NCBI RefSeq assembly: GCF_003646465.1
Contig: NZ_QZEX01000001.1
Location: forward strand, 124,001 to 188,000
Source of the DNA: Chachezhania antarctica
GTDB taxonomy: Bacteria; Pseudomonadota; Alphaproteobacteria; Rhodobacterales; Rhodobacteraceae
Reading direction: 5' to 3'
Length of the DNA stretch: 64,000 nucleotides
Shown: in pieces, positions 8,455 through 17,155 of the stretch
How the letters are laid out: the number at the start of each line of letters is the position of its first letter
How positions within the stretch are numbered: position 1 is the stretch's first letter
Position numbers and translations under genes: made by a program
Notes under the pieces: model-generated
Databases searched by the model: none
The model's input: the letters and a program-made list of their open reading frames with translations, nothing else
What the model was told of the DNA's origin: nothing

Positions 8455-9066
8455 CTAATGCGAGGGCGGGGCCGTGGCCACCATGCTGGGCCGCGTCGAA
8501 AAGGCTTCGTACCATGTCGCCAGATTGGGGGCGATGCTGCGCCAGTCGCGCGGGCCGTGACGGAAATCGAGATAGCCCAGCGCGCAGCCAACGGCGATCT
8601 GGCCAATGTTCAGCGATCCTTCCAGGTGGCTCATCCACCGGGCGTCCAGTGCAGCCAGCCCACCGGTGACCTTGCCCCATTGTGCATCGACCCAGCCGTC
8701 GAACTGCTTGTCCTCGGGACGAACGCGGCCTTCGTAGACCATCAGAACCGCGGCATCGAGAATCCCGTCGCACGTCGCTTCCAGCGTCTTCATCTCCCAC
8801 TGGGCGGGGCCCGTGCCGTACAGACCGGCCTTGGCACGGTCATCCAGATAACCGCAGATCACGCGGCTGTCGTAGATCGCCGGGCCCTCATCGCGGGCAA
8901 GGGCCGGAAGTTTGGCCAGCGGATTCTGTGCGCGCAGCTCTTCCGACGGCCTGGCAGGCGTGGTGGCGACCTCGACAAGCGCGACATCGCCGGTCTGACC
9001 GGTCTCGTGCATCACGACCAGCACCTTTCGCGCGAAAGGTGAGGCGGGGGAATAATACAGCTTCAA
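8455..9066 (-). CDS. Glutathione S-transferase family protein
   Basis: 203 residues. The N-terminal thioredoxin-like domain starts MKLYYSPASPFARKVLV, with the active-site serine region SPASPFARK, and contains LPAL and the DSRVICGYLD stretch that binds the glutamyl part of glutathione; the C-terminal helical domain shows the N-capping-like segment LATWYEAFSTRPS. The start codon is TTG, decided by a full AGGAGG nine bases upstream. Substrate unknown. Divergent from the AEC permease, with 197 bases between that include a TGAAC-N4-GTTCA palindrome. Confidence 0.85.
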   Translation of the reverse strand: MKLYYSPASPFARKVLVVMHETGQTGDVALVEVATTPARPSEELRAQNPLAKLPALARDEGPAIYDSRVICGYLDDRAKAGLYGTGPAQWEMKTLEATCDGILDAAVLMVYEGRVRPEDKQFDGWVDAQWGKVTGGLAALDARWMSHLEGSLNIGQIAVGCALGYLDFRHGPRDWRSIAPNLATWYEAFSTRPSMVATAPPSH

Positions 9067-9182
9067 GGCGTTGGTCCTCCTGGATCCGTTGGCACGGAAC
9101 TTAGGCTTGGGTCAGAAGCGTGTCCATTCGGTAGACGCCGCACGGCATGCAGATAGCGCGACACCGAAAAGCGGCCAGCGAA

Positions 9183-9196
9183 TGAACACATGTTCA
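9183..9196. promoter_or_regulatory. Operator-like palindrome TGAACA-CA-TGTTCA
   Basis: Six-base perfect arms around a two-base centre in the divergent GST / AEC permease region. The same core TGAAC-N4-GTTCA occurs again upstream of the gpmI and Hint genes, suggesting a shared dimeric regulator. Regulator unknown. Confidence 0.35.
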
Positions 9197-9263
9197 GAAA
9201 CGAAAGGCTGCATTGCACCGGGCGCTCTTGCCCAAGGGGCGACCGGCGGCTAACGCTCGAACC

Positions 9264-10190
9264 ATGGTCGAGATCTTCCTGCGCACCCTGCCCTTCTTCG
9301 CCATCATCGGTCTCGGCTACGGGGCCGGGCGTGCCCGTTTCATAGACGAGGCCGGCACCGCGCTGCTGACCAAGTTCGTCTTCTTCTTCCCTTTGTCGGC
9401 CCTGATCTTCAAGTTCGCGTCCGCCCTGCCGGTGGCCGAGATCTTCGACATCCGGCTGATCGGTGCCTACCTGTGGGGAACGGCCTTCGTTTATGGCATC
9501 GCCACGGCCGTGGCCTTCATCCGCAGGCTGGACGTGTCCACCGCGGCGATGGAGGCGCAGTGCGCCGTGATCGGCAACGTGGGTTTCCTGGGCCTGCCGA
9601 TGTTCGCCCTGCTGTTCGGGGAAGAGGCCATCGCGCCGCTGATGCTGGTGCTGACGGTTGACCTGATCGTGTTCTCAAGCCTGATCGTCATCCTGATCAA
9701 CGCCGCCCGGTCGGGCCGCATCAACCCGGCGGCCTTCCGGATGGCAGGCATGGGGCTGGTGAAGAACCCGATGATCGCGTCACTGGTGATCGGCCTGGGC
9801 TGGTCGATGCTGGACCTGCCCCAGCCCGAACCGATGCGGAATTTCATGGACATCCTCGCCGGGGCCGCGACCCCGGGCGCGCTGTTCGCCATCGGCGCGT
9901 CGCTGGCCGGGCGGTCGGCGGAACGGCCCTTCGTCGCCGGCTGGCTGAGCTTCTGCAAGCTTGTGCTGCACCCGATCTTCGTGGCCTTCGCCGTCCTTGT
10001 CCTGTTCCCGCTGGATCCGTTCCCGGCGGCCATCGTCATCTCGGCCGCGGCGATGCCGGTGGCGGGCAACGTCTACATGCTGGCGCAGCACTACGGCGTG
10101 GCGCCGGTGCGCGTGTCGACCTCGATCCTGATCTCCACCGCGATCTCCATCCTCACCGTGCCGCTGGTGATCGCATGGGTCAGCCCCTAG
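9264..10190 (+). CDS. AEC (auxin efflux carrier) family permease
   Basis: 308 residues from ATG 9264; hydrophobic throughout with about ten membrane segments. The start MVEIFLRTLPFFAIIGLGYG, the conserved NVGFLGLPMF segment and the C-terminal PVAGNVYMLAQHYGV block are typical of bacterial AEC/YfdV-type transporters of organic anions or malonate-like substrates. Substrate cannot be told. It is followed after 62 bases by a HAD hydrolase on the same strand. Little ribosome-binding sequence is visible, so the start is less certain than the family. Confidence 0.82.
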   Translation: MVEIFLRTLPFFAIIGLGYGAGRARFIDEAGTALLTKFVFFFPLSALIFKFASALPVAEIFDIRLIGAYLWGTAFVYGIATAVAFIRRLDVSTAAMEAQCAVIGNVGFLGLPMFALLFGEEAIAPLMLVLTVDLIVFSSLIVILINAARSGRINPAAFRMAGMGLVKNPMIASLVIGLGWSMLDLPQPEPMRNFMDILAGAATPGALFAIGASLAGRSAERPFVAGWLSFCKLVLHPIFVAFAVLVLFPLDPFPAAIVISAAAMPVAGNVYMLAQHYGVAPVRVSTSILISTAISILTVPLVIAWVSP

Positions 10191-10252
10191 CTCTGGACGC
10201 CTCGCGGCGCAGCGGCTAGGCCGGGGGCAGCGTCTTTCCGGAGTACCTTGCC

Positions 10253-10879
10253 ATGGCCACGCCCATTTCCGCGGTGATCTTCGACATCGGCAACGTGCTG
10301 ATCAACTGGAACCCCGAGCACTATTTCGACCGCACCTACGGCGAGGAGCGGCGCAAGGCCCTGTTCGAGACGGTCGACCTTCACGGCATGAACATCCGCG
10401 TCGACAAGGGTGAGCATTTCACCTCCGTCATCGAGGAAACCATCGAAATGCATCCCGACTGGGCGCTTGAAATCAAGGCCTGGCACGACGACTGGATCCA
10501 ACTGGCCAGCCCCGCCATCCCCCATTCCGTCCGCCTGCGCGATGCGTTGCGGGCCAAGGGCATTCCCGTTTTCGCGCTGACCAATTTCGGCGTCGAAACG
10601 TTCGAGATCGCCCGCGCCGAATACCCGTTCCTGGAAGAATTCGACCGCAAGTACGTGTCGGGCCACATGGCGGTGATCAAGCCCGACCCACAGATCTACG
10701 CCATCCTGGAAGAGGACTGCGCGCTGGACCCGGAAAGCCTGCTGTTCGCCGATGACCGGCCGGAAAATATCGAAGCCGCCGCGGCCCGTGGCTGGCAAAC
10801 CCATCTGTTCGAACACCCACAGGGCTGGGCCGACCGGCTGGTCGCCGAAGGCCTGCTGACGAAGGAGGAGGCTGCATGA
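10253..10879 (+). CDS. HAD family hydrolase (phosphatase)
   Basis: 208 residues. HAD motif I is VIFDIGNVLINW (nucleophile aspartate near residue 9), motif II is FALTNFG, the lysine motif is MAVIKPDP, and motif IV is FADDRPENI. The cap pattern and length match the HAD-IA group that includes YihX-type sugar phosphatases and 2-haloacid dehalogenase relatives. GGAG precedes the ATG. It overlaps the next gene by four bases (ATGA), so the two are translated together. Confidence 0.85.
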   Translation: MATPISAVIFDIGNVLINWNPEHYFDRTYGEERRKALFETVDLHGMNIRVDKGEHFTSVIEETIEMHPDWALEIKAWHDDWIQLASPAIPHSVRLRDALRAKGIPVFALTNFGVETFEIARAEYPFLEEFDRKYVSGHMAVIKPDPQIYAILEEDCALDPESLLFADDRPENIEAAAARGWQTHLFEHPQGWADRLVAEGLLTKEEAA

Positions 10880-11787
10880 CCATTCCCTACATCCCCTTTG
10901 CCGAAGGCGAGGCGCTGCTCGACTGGCTGGGCCTGTGCGATGCGCTGGCCGCCGGGCACGATCTGCCGAAAGCGCAGATCGGCGACACGTTCCTGTACCG
11001 CGACCCGGACACGCTGCTGTCGCGGGCGGCGTGGATCGACGGGATGGGATCGCTGGTCAAGACGGCGACGATCTTCCCGGGCAATCCCGGGAACGGCCAG
11101 CCCATGGTGAACGGTGGCGTCAGCCTGTATTCCGATCAGGACGGCACGCTGGACGCGCTGGTCGATTTCCACCTTGTCACCAAGTGGAAAACCGCGGGCG
11201 ACAGCCTGCTGGCCGCGCGGCGCCTCGCCCGGCCCGATGCCACCCAGATCCTGATCGTGGGGGCCGGCACCGTCGGCGGGTCGCTGATCGAAGCCTTCGG
11301 TGCGGGGTTCCCGGATGCCACTATCACGCTCTGGAACCGGACGGCCAGCAGCGCAGAAACGCTGGCCGCGTCCTATCCCGGCACCATGGTCGCGACCGAT
11401 CTGGAAACGGCCGTCGGCGCGGCGGATATCATCGTGACGGCGACAATGTCGTCTGAGCCGGTGATCAAGGGCGACTGGCTGCGCCCCGGCCAGCACCTGA
11501 ACCTGATCGGTGCCTACCGGCCCGACATGCGCGAAACCGACGACACGGCGCTGACCCGGTCGAAGATCTTCGTCGACAGCCGGGACACGACGCTCGATCA
11601 TATTGGAGAACTGAAGATTCCGCTGGGCACCGGCGCGATCCAGCGTGGCGACGTGGTGGCGGATTACTATGATCTCGCTTCCTTCCAGCCGGGAGACGAC
11701 GAGACCATCACGCTTTTCAAGAACGGCGGCGGCGCGCATCTGGACCTGATGACCGCGCGCTACATTCTGGACCGCTGGAAGGCATAG
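10876..11787 (+). CDS. Ornithine cyclodeaminase / mu-crystallin family protein
   Basis: 303 residues. The NAD(P)-binding fold is visible as ILIVGAGTVGGSLIEAF followed by an ITLWNRT strand end; the N-terminal part has the substrate-binding pattern GSLVKTATIFPGNP and the dimer segment. The family includes ornithine cyclodeaminase, alanine dehydrogenase (archaeal) and imine reductases; the substrate here is not evident. Translationally coupled to the upstream HAD hydrolase; no obvious pathway partner. Confidence 0.83.
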   Translation: MTIPYIPFAEGEALLDWLGLCDALAAGHDLPKAQIGDTFLYRDPDTLLSRAAWIDGMGSLVKTATIFPGNPGNGQPMVNGGVSLYSDQDGTLDALVDFHLVTKWKTAGDSLLAARRLARPDATQILIVGAGTVGGSLIEAFGAGFPDATITLWNRTASSAETLAASYPGTMVATDLETAVGAADIIVTATMSSEPVIKGDWLRPGQHLNLIGAYRPDMRETDDTALTRSKIFVDSRDTTLDHIGELKIPLGTGAIQRGDVVADYYDLASFQPGDDETITLFKNGGGAHLDLMTARYILDRWKA

Positions 11788-11871
11788 CGCGCAAGGCACC
11801 CTCGTCCCGTCCGGGCCGCGCCCGACCCCAAGGTTCCCGGGACGCCGATCACCTTCCAACGGCCGGTAGGA

Positions 11872-11889
11872 TGCGTGATCCCCCACGCA
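11872..11889. repeat. Degenerate copy of the GTGCGTGG palindrome
   Basis: TGCGTG and CACGCA arms around six bases, in the same flanking context (GTAGG-ATGCGTG...CACGCACCGC) as the better copies near 38.2 kb and 58.7 kb. It lies between the convergent ends of the cyclodeaminase-like gene and the MFS gene, where it could help end transcription. Confidence 0.55.
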
Positions 11890-11918
11890 CCGCAACGCCC
11901 CGCCGAAGCGCACATCCG

Positions 11919-13160
11919 TCAGGCCGGAACCAGCCCCGCATTGGGCTTTTCCCTGATCGGCAGATGCACCAGCGCCGAAAACGCGCCGACGCCTACGCCG
12001 ATCCACCAGACGGCGGTGTAATCGCCGTAGATGTCGTACATCCGCCCGCCCAGCCAGACACCAAGGAACCCGCCCAGCTGGTGCGAGAAGAAGACGAAGC
12101 CGTAAAGCGTCGCCATGTACCGCAACCCGTAGATATAGCCGACCAGCCCGGAGGTCAGCGGCACCGTCGCCAGCCAGAGCGAGCCCATGGTAACCGAGAA
12201 CACGATCACCGTCAGCGGCGTGATCGGCAGCAGGATGAAGGTCGCGGCGACCACGGTGCGCAGCGTGTAGATGATCGCCAGCAGGTATTTCTTGGTGAAA
12301 TGGTTCCCCGCCCAGCCCGCCAGCAGCGTCCCCCCGATGTTCGCCATCCCGATCAGCGACAGGGAAATCGCGCCAAGCTTCGAAGTGTCCGAAATGCCGA
12401 TACTTTCGAGCATGCTGCCGGGAGAGATCGGCCCGCAAAGCTCCGTCACGAAGGCCGGGAAATGGGCAGTGATGAAGCCCAGCTGGTAGCCGCAGCTGAA
12501 GAACCCCACGAAGATCATAACGTAGGACGGATCGCGGAAGGCGATCATCAGAGTCCGGCCCATGCTCATTTCCAGGTCCGATTTCGGCGCCATGGGCTGC
12601 GTCTTCATCATCGGCAGCAAAAGCGCCGACGCGGCAATGGCCGCGGCCATGACCATGAAGGTGCCCTGCCAGCCGATGCCGCCGATCAGCGATTCCGTGA
12701 CGGGCGGCACAAGCACTTGCCCCGCGCTTCCCGCCGCGGTTGCGATGGCGAGAGATATCGATCGGTTCTTGTCGGAAGACGCCCGCCCCACCATGGCCAG
12801 GATCACGCCAAAGCCCGAACCCGCGATGCCGAAGCCGATCATCATGTTCAGAAGCTGGTGCGCGCCGGGCGACACGGCGAAGGCCGAGGCAAAAAGGCCC
12901 AGCGTATACAGCACGATCCCCAGCAGGATCGCCTTCCGGTCCCCCAGCTTTTCGGCGATGGCGCCAAAGATCGGCTGCCCGTTCCCCCAGCACAGGTTCT
13001 GGATCGCGATGGCCATGGAAAAATCGGCCCGCGGCCAGCCGAAGGTTTCCGACACCGGGATCTGGAACAGGCCGAACCCGGCCCGGGCCCCGAAGCTGAC
13101 GACCACGATAAGGCAACCGCCGATCAGGATCGGCGTGAACAAGGGCGCGGGACGGTCCAT
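11919..13160 (-). CDS. Major facilitator superfamily transporter
   Basis: 413 residues with about twelve hydrophobic segments. The loop 2-3 region GAIAEKLGDRKAILLG is the MFS motif (GxxxxxxGxRK), and the layout resembles oxalate/formate antiporter-like or monocarboxylate MFS proteins: PIFGAIAEKLGDR, SRSISLAIATAAGSAGQ. Substrate unknown. It stands alone, convergent with the cyclodeaminase-like gene and upstream of a 348-base non-coding region. Confidence 0.85.
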   Translation of the reverse strand: MDRPAPLFTPILIGGCLIVVVSFGARAGFGLFQIPVSETFGWPRADFSMAIAIQNLCWGNGQPIFGAIAEKLGDRKAILLGIVLYTLGLFASAFAVSPGAHQLLNMMIGFGIAGSGFGVILAMVGRASSDKNRSISLAIATAAGSAGQVLVPPVTESLIGGIGWQGTFMVMAAAIAASALLLPMMKTQPMAPKSDLEMSMGRTLMIAFRDPSYVMIFVGFFSCGYQLGFITAHFPAFVTELCGPISPGSMLESIGISDTSKLGAISLSLIGMANIGGTLLAGWAGNHFTKKYLLAIIYTLRTVVAATFILLPITPLTVIVFSVTMGSLWLATVPLTSGLVGYIYGLRYMATLYGFVFFSHQLGGFLGVWLGGRMYDIYGDYTAVWWIGVGVGAFSALVHLPIREKPNAGLVPA

Positions 13161-13267
13161 AATCGGTCTCCGGATGAGGATGGAAAGACACTACGGAAAG
13201 TGAAGGGAAGGTCAATTCATGGTTTGGCATGGACCTCATCGCGATCCATGAACAGAGCCCGACAGAA

Positions 13268-13407
13268 GGCACGACGCGCCATGCCCGACCTCGGGAGGGC
13301 CGCACGACGCGGTACCGCGCGTAACACCGTCTCATGCCAACCGGTCGATAGCTTCCAACAGAGAAGATGCCCTCCCGTGGGGGAGGTCGGGCATGGCGTT
13401 TCGTGCC
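13268..13407. repeat. 140-base inverted-repeat unit (possible MITE-like element)
   Basis: In the gene-free stretch 13161-13508 there is a 33-base left arm (13268-13300) and a 39-base right arm (13369-13407). Their first 25 bases match with two differences (GGCACGACGCGCCATGCCCG versus GGCACGAAACGCCATGCCCG at the start), and the inner ends share GGGAGGGC. The 68-base centre has no open frame. It could be a small non-autonomous transposable element or a transcript folding into a long hairpin. No clear target duplication is visible. I see nothing else in the stretch apart from promoter space for zapE. Confidence 0.55.
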
Positions 13408-13508
13408 GACACGCCGGGAACAGGTTTCTGGCGCAACAGCAAGGATAGCACTTGCGCGGCCGCGTGTGCGCTTTTCAATACCGCGGGCGCGGGCTATGGC
13501 TCCACCTC

Positions 13509-14618
13509 ATGAGTGACGATGATGACAATGCTTTCCTTGACCCGACCTCGCTCTACGCCGCCCGCGTGGACGAAGGCGACCTGAAGCGCGATGCCGCGCA
13601 GGAAAGCGTCCTGCCCGAGCTTGACCGCCTGCGCCGCGAACTGCGCGCGATGCCCCACCGATCCCAGCGCCGCGGCTTCCTGCGCCGCGCGAAGACGGTC
13701 GAGGCGCCGAAGGGCGTCTACATGTGGGGCGGCGTCGGGCGCGGCAAGTCGATGCTGATGGACCTGTTCGTCGAAACGCTCGACAATGTCCCGGCGCGGC
13801 GGGTGCATTTCCATGCCTTCATGCAGGAAGTGCAGAAGGGCATGAACGCCGCCCGCAAGGAAGGCATCTCCGATCCCATCGGGCCCGTGGCCGAAAAGGT
13901 CGCCGCCTCGGTCCGGCTGCTGGCCTTCGACGAGATGCAGATCACCGACATCACCGACGCTATGATCGTGGGGCGGCTGTTCGAAAAGATCTTCGCCGAT
14001 GGCGTCACTGTGGTCACCACGTCGAACCGCCCACCCGACGACCTGTACAAGGATGGCCTGAACCGGCAGATCTTCCTGCCCTTCATCGACATGCTGAAGG
14101 ACAGGATGGTCGTCCACGAACTGGCCAGCCCCACCGATTACCGGCTGCACCATACCGATCTGGCCCGCGTCTACTTCACGCCGCTGAACTCTGAGACCCG
14201 CGCCAAGATCACGGAGATCTGGTCGGATCTGACCGGCGGGCAAAGCGAACCGCTGGAGATCGACGTCTACGGCCGCGAGGTCATTCTGCCGTTCTACCGC
14301 GACCGCCGCGCGCGGGCGTCGTTCTACGATCTGTGCGGCCATGCGCTTGGCCCGGCCGATTACCTGGCCATTGCCGAAGCCGTCGACATCCTGATCGTCG
14401 AGGAAATCCCCCGCCTGTCCCGTGCCAACTTCAACGAGGCAAAGCGCTTCGTGACGCTGGTCGATACGCTCTACGAGGCCAAGGTGCGCCTGATCTGCTC
14501 GGCCGCGGCCTCTCCCGAGTTCCTGTATATCGAAGGCGAAGGCTCGTTCGAGTTCGAGCGCACCGCAAGCCGGTTGATGGAAATGCAGGACCGGACATGG
14601 GGCAAGCCGCACGGGTGA
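13509..14618 (+). CDS. zapE: AFG1/ZapE family cell-division ATPase
   Basis: 369 residues from ATG 13509. Walker A is GGVGRGKS (about residues 74-81), Walker B is RLLAFDEMQITD, followed by the sensor region VTVVTTSNRPPDDLYKDGLNR and the family block FLPFIDMLK. ZapE/Lace1/AFG1 proteins are AAA-like ATPases linked to Z-ring dynamics and membrane protein turnover. Length is normal for the alphaproteobacterial form. Two extra in-frame residues stretches upstream (to 13452) lack conservation, so the MSDDDDN start was preferred. Confidence 0.9.
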   Translation: MSDDDDNAFLDPTSLYAARVDEGDLKRDAAQESVLPELDRLRRELRAMPHRSQRRGFLRRAKTVEAPKGVYMWGGVGRGKSMLMDLFVETLDNVPARRVHFHAFMQEVQKGMNAARKEGISDPIGPVAEKVAASVRLLAFDEMQITDITDAMIVGRLFEKIFADGVTVVTTSNRPPDDLYKDGLNRQIFLPFIDMLKDRMVVHELASPTDYRLHHTDLARVYFTPLNSETRAKITEIWSDLTGGQSEPLEIDVYGREVILPFYRDRRARASFYDLCGHALGPADYLAIAEAVDILIVEEIPRLSRANFNEAKRFVTLVDTLYEAKVRLICSAAASPEFLYIEGEGSFEFERTASRLMEMQDRTWGKPHG

Positions 14619-14637
14619 CCCGGTCCGGTTCATCCAA

Positions 14638-14667
14638 GCGCCCTACTGTTCAATCCGTTCAGGGCGC
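14638..14667. terminator. Hairpin between convergent zapE and folC
   Basis: Seven-base perfect arms GCGCCCT / AGGGCGC around a 16-base loop, 20 bases after the zapE stop. No T run follows, so it is a weak terminator candidate. Confidence 0.4.
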
Positions 14668-14753
14668 CATGGCGACGTCCCTTCCCAGAAGGCGCCAAAT
14701 TTCGACGTCATAGATCCGTCCGAGCGTGGGTTCGCTCGCCAGAAACGCGAGCT

Positions 14754-16028
14754 TCAGCCGTTCTTCGCCAGCACGTCACCTGCAAGGTAAAGCGATCCGC
14801 AGATCAGGATCCGCGCCGCAGGGTCCTTGCGGACGATCTCGGCCACGGCGGCATCGACGCTGGGCGCGGTGTCGGCCTGCATGCCCGCGGCATCGGCCAC
14901 CTTCCGGGTTTCCTCGGCCGTGAAGGTGGCCGTGGCGTTGGGGATGCTGACGCCGGTCAGGCCTTCCGAGAGCTCAACCAGCGGGCGCAGGAAACCGCGC
15001 GGGTCCTTCGTGTTCAGCATGCCGCAGATCAGGTAGGTGGGCTTTTTCGGCATCTTCGCCAGCACATCCGCCACCACCTTGCCCGCCGCCGCGTTGTGCC
15101 CGCCGTCGAGCCACAGCTCGGCCTTGGGCGCGGCTTCGGACAAGGGACCGCGGGTCAGGCGCTGCATCCGGGCAGGCCATTCCGCCTTGCTGACGGCCCG
15201 CGATGTCGCCCGGTCGTCAAACCCCAGCGCCCGCAGAGCCACGACAGCCGCACCGGCATTCTGGATCTGGTGCGCGCCGGGCAGGTTCGGCATAGGCAGA
15301 TCGGCGAGCCCGGTTTCGTCCTGGACCACCAGCCGGCCGCGTTCCTCGAAAGCGTGCCAGTGCTGGCCGTGGACCAGCAGCTTCGCCCCGACCTTGGCAG
15401 CCTGACGTTCGATGACTTCCAGCGCGCCGTCTTCCTGGGGGCCGACCACGCAGGTCACGCCACGCTTCAGGATGCCCGCCTTCTCGAAGGCGATTTCCTC
15501 GATCGTTTCGCCAAGGAACTGCTGGTGGTCGATGGAGACGGGCGTGATCACGGTCAGCGCCGGGTCGTCGATGACATTGGTAGCGTCCAGACGTCCGCCA
15601 AGGCCGACTTCCAGCAGGGTGTAGTCCGCCTGCTCCCGCGCGAAGGCGAGGATCGCGGCGCAGGTCGTGATCTCGAAATAGGTGATGGGCGTGCCGTCGT
15701 TCGCCGCTTCGCAATCTTCCAGAAGCGCCGCCAGATCGTCTTCGTCGATCAGCGAACCCGCCAGCCGGATGCGTTCGTGGAAGCGCACGAGGTGGGGGGA
15801 GGTGTAGACATGGGCCGACTGGCCGGCCCCTTCGATCCCGGCGCGCAGCATCGCGATGGTCGATCCCTTGCCGTTGGTGCCGGCCACGTGGACGACGGGC
15901 GGCATCTTCAACTGCGGATTGCCCAGCGCGTCGAGCAAGCGCCAGACACGGTCCAGCGTCAGGTCGATGATCTTCGGGTGCAGCCCCATCAGGCGGCCCA
16001 GGATCACGTCGGATTCGCCGTAGGGCAT
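14754..16028 (-). CDS. folC: Bifunctional folylpolyglutamate / dihydrofolate synthase
   Basis: 424 residues from ATG 16028 (MPYGESDVILGRLM). FolC adds glycine-type glutamate to dihydropteroate and extends folate tails in the cytosol. The P-loop is HVAGTNGKGST, the omega-loop region and YTSPHLVRFHERIR follow, then LLEVGLGGRLDATNV and the C-terminal Mur ligase block WLDGGHNAAAGK. A GTG at 16049 is an alternative start; upstream codons overlap accD and look non-conserved. It follows accD, the normal accD-folC pair. Confidence 0.93.
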   Translation of the reverse strand: MPYGESDVILGRLMGLHPKIIDLTLDRVWRLLDALGNPQLKMPPVVHVAGTNGKGSTIAMLRAGIEGAGQSAHVYTSPHLVRFHERIRLAGSLIDEDDLAALLEDCEAANDGTPITYFEITTCAAILAFAREQADYTLLEVGLGGRLDATNVIDDPALTVITPVSIDHQQFLGETIEEIAFEKAGILKRGVTCVVGPQEDGALEVIERQAAKVGAKLLVHGQHWHAFEERGRLVVQDETGLADLPMPNLPGAHQIQNAGAAVVALRALGFDDRATSRAVSKAEWPARMQRLTRGPLSEAAPKAELWLDGGHNAAAGKVVADVLAKMPKKPTYLICGMLNTKDPRGFLRPLVELSEGLTGVSIPNATATFTAEETRKVADAAGMQADTAPSVDAAVAEIVRKDPAARILICGSLYLAGDVLAKNG

Positions 16029-16077
16029 CGAAGGAACCGGGCCTAGCACGTCGTCCGCCCCGGGAGATAACTTGGTG

Positions 16078-17064
16078 TCATTTTGTGGCTGTCTTCTCGG
16101 CAGTGTCGGGCGCGCCTTCGGCGGCCTCGGCTGTGGCATCGGGCGCGACCGGTTCGGGCGGCGCGGGGACAGGATCGACCTTGTCCGGCGGCGGAAGATC
16201 GCCGCGCACGGCGGGCGGCAGGCCCAGCAGCATGCGGGTGATCGTGATCAGTTCGTCGCGCATCTGGCCGCGCGGGGTGACCCGGTCCAGCATCCCGTGA
16301 TCCAGCAGGTATTCGGCGCGCTGGAACCCTTCGGGCAGCTTTTCTCGGATCGTCTGTTCGATCACGCGGGGGCCTGCAAAGCAGATAAGCGCACCGGGTT
16401 CCGCGATCTGGACATCGCCCAGCATCGCGTAGGACGCGGTCACGCCGCCGGATGTCGGGTGGGTCAGCACGACGATATAGGGAAGGCCGGCTTCCTTCAG
16501 CATTTCCACGGCCACGGTCGACCGGGGCATCTGCATCAGCGACAGGATGCCTTCCTGCATCCGCGCGCCCCCGGCGGCGGCAAACAGGATCAGCGGGCGG
16601 TGCAGCTTCACCGCCTCTTCCGCGGCGGCGATGATGGCGTTGCCCACGTACATGCCCATCGACCCGCCCATGAAGGTAAAGTCCTGCGCGGCGGCAACGA
16701 TGGGAGTACGCCCGATTTCGCCCGTGGCGACAAGCATCGCCTCTTTCTCGCCCGTCGACCGTTGCGCGGTGCGCAGCCGTTCGGGGTAGCGTTTCTGATC
16801 GCGGAACGCCAACGGGTCGGCAATGGGTTCGGGCACCGCGATTTCGGCAAAGGCGCCGCCATCGAACAGCGCAGAGAACCTGTCACGCGGGGTGATCAGC
16901 ATGTGATGGCCGCAATTGGTGCAGACGTTCAGATTGTCGCTGAGTTCGCGGTGAAACAGCATCGACCCGCAGCTTTCGCATTTCAGCCACAGGTTCTCGG
17001 GCATCTCGCGGCGGGAGAAAATGGAGTTGATCCGCGGCCGAACGTAGTTCGTGATCCAGTTCAT
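16078..17064 (-). CDS. accD: Acetyl-CoA carboxylase carboxyltransferase subunit beta
   Basis: 328 residues. AccD with AccA transfers the carboxyl group from biotin to acetyl-CoA, the first step of fatty-acid synthesis. The N-terminal zinc ribbon has C29-x2-C32 and C48-x2-C51, and the crotonase-fold body shows FMGGSMGMYVGNAI, GGARMQEGILSLMQM and SYAMLGDVQIAEPGALI. The C-terminal tail is proline/alanine rich. AGGAA precedes the ATG. It is upstream of folC, as in most proteobacteria. Confidence 0.95.
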   Translation of the reverse strand: MNWITNYVRPRINSIFSRREMPENLWLKCESCGSMLFHRELSDNLNVCTNCGHHMLITPRDRFSALFDGGAFAEIAVPEPIADPLAFRDQKRYPERLRTAQRSTGEKEAMLVATGEIGRTPIVAAAQDFTFMGGSMGMYVGNAIIAAAEEAVKLHRPLILFAAAGGARMQEGILSLMQMPRSTVAVEMLKEAGLPYIVVLTHPTSGGVTASYAMLGDVQIAEPGALICFAGPRVIEQTIREKLPEGFQRAEYLLDHGMLDRVTPRGQMRDELITITRMLLGLPPAVRGDLPPPDKVDPVPAPPEPVAPDATAEAAEGAPDTAEKTATK

Positions 17065-17155
17065 CGTGGTTCCTGCCGTGCCCTGTTCGCGTCAAAGTTC
17101 CGGCTTCAGATAGACTGCCGCCGGTCCGAAATCAATCGGTGGGCGGTTATCCTGC

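Noticed and set aside
9184-9195. GAAC-ACAT-GTTC as a LexA box
   Set aside because: The GAAC-N4-GTTC form is used by Gram-positive LexA; alphaproteobacterial LexA uses N7 spacing. Kept only as a palindrome of unknown regulator.
10696-13335. An 879-codon minus-strand frame spanning the HAD, cyclodeaminase and MFS genes
   Set aside because: No motif; it lies across three genes with strong family signatures in other frames.
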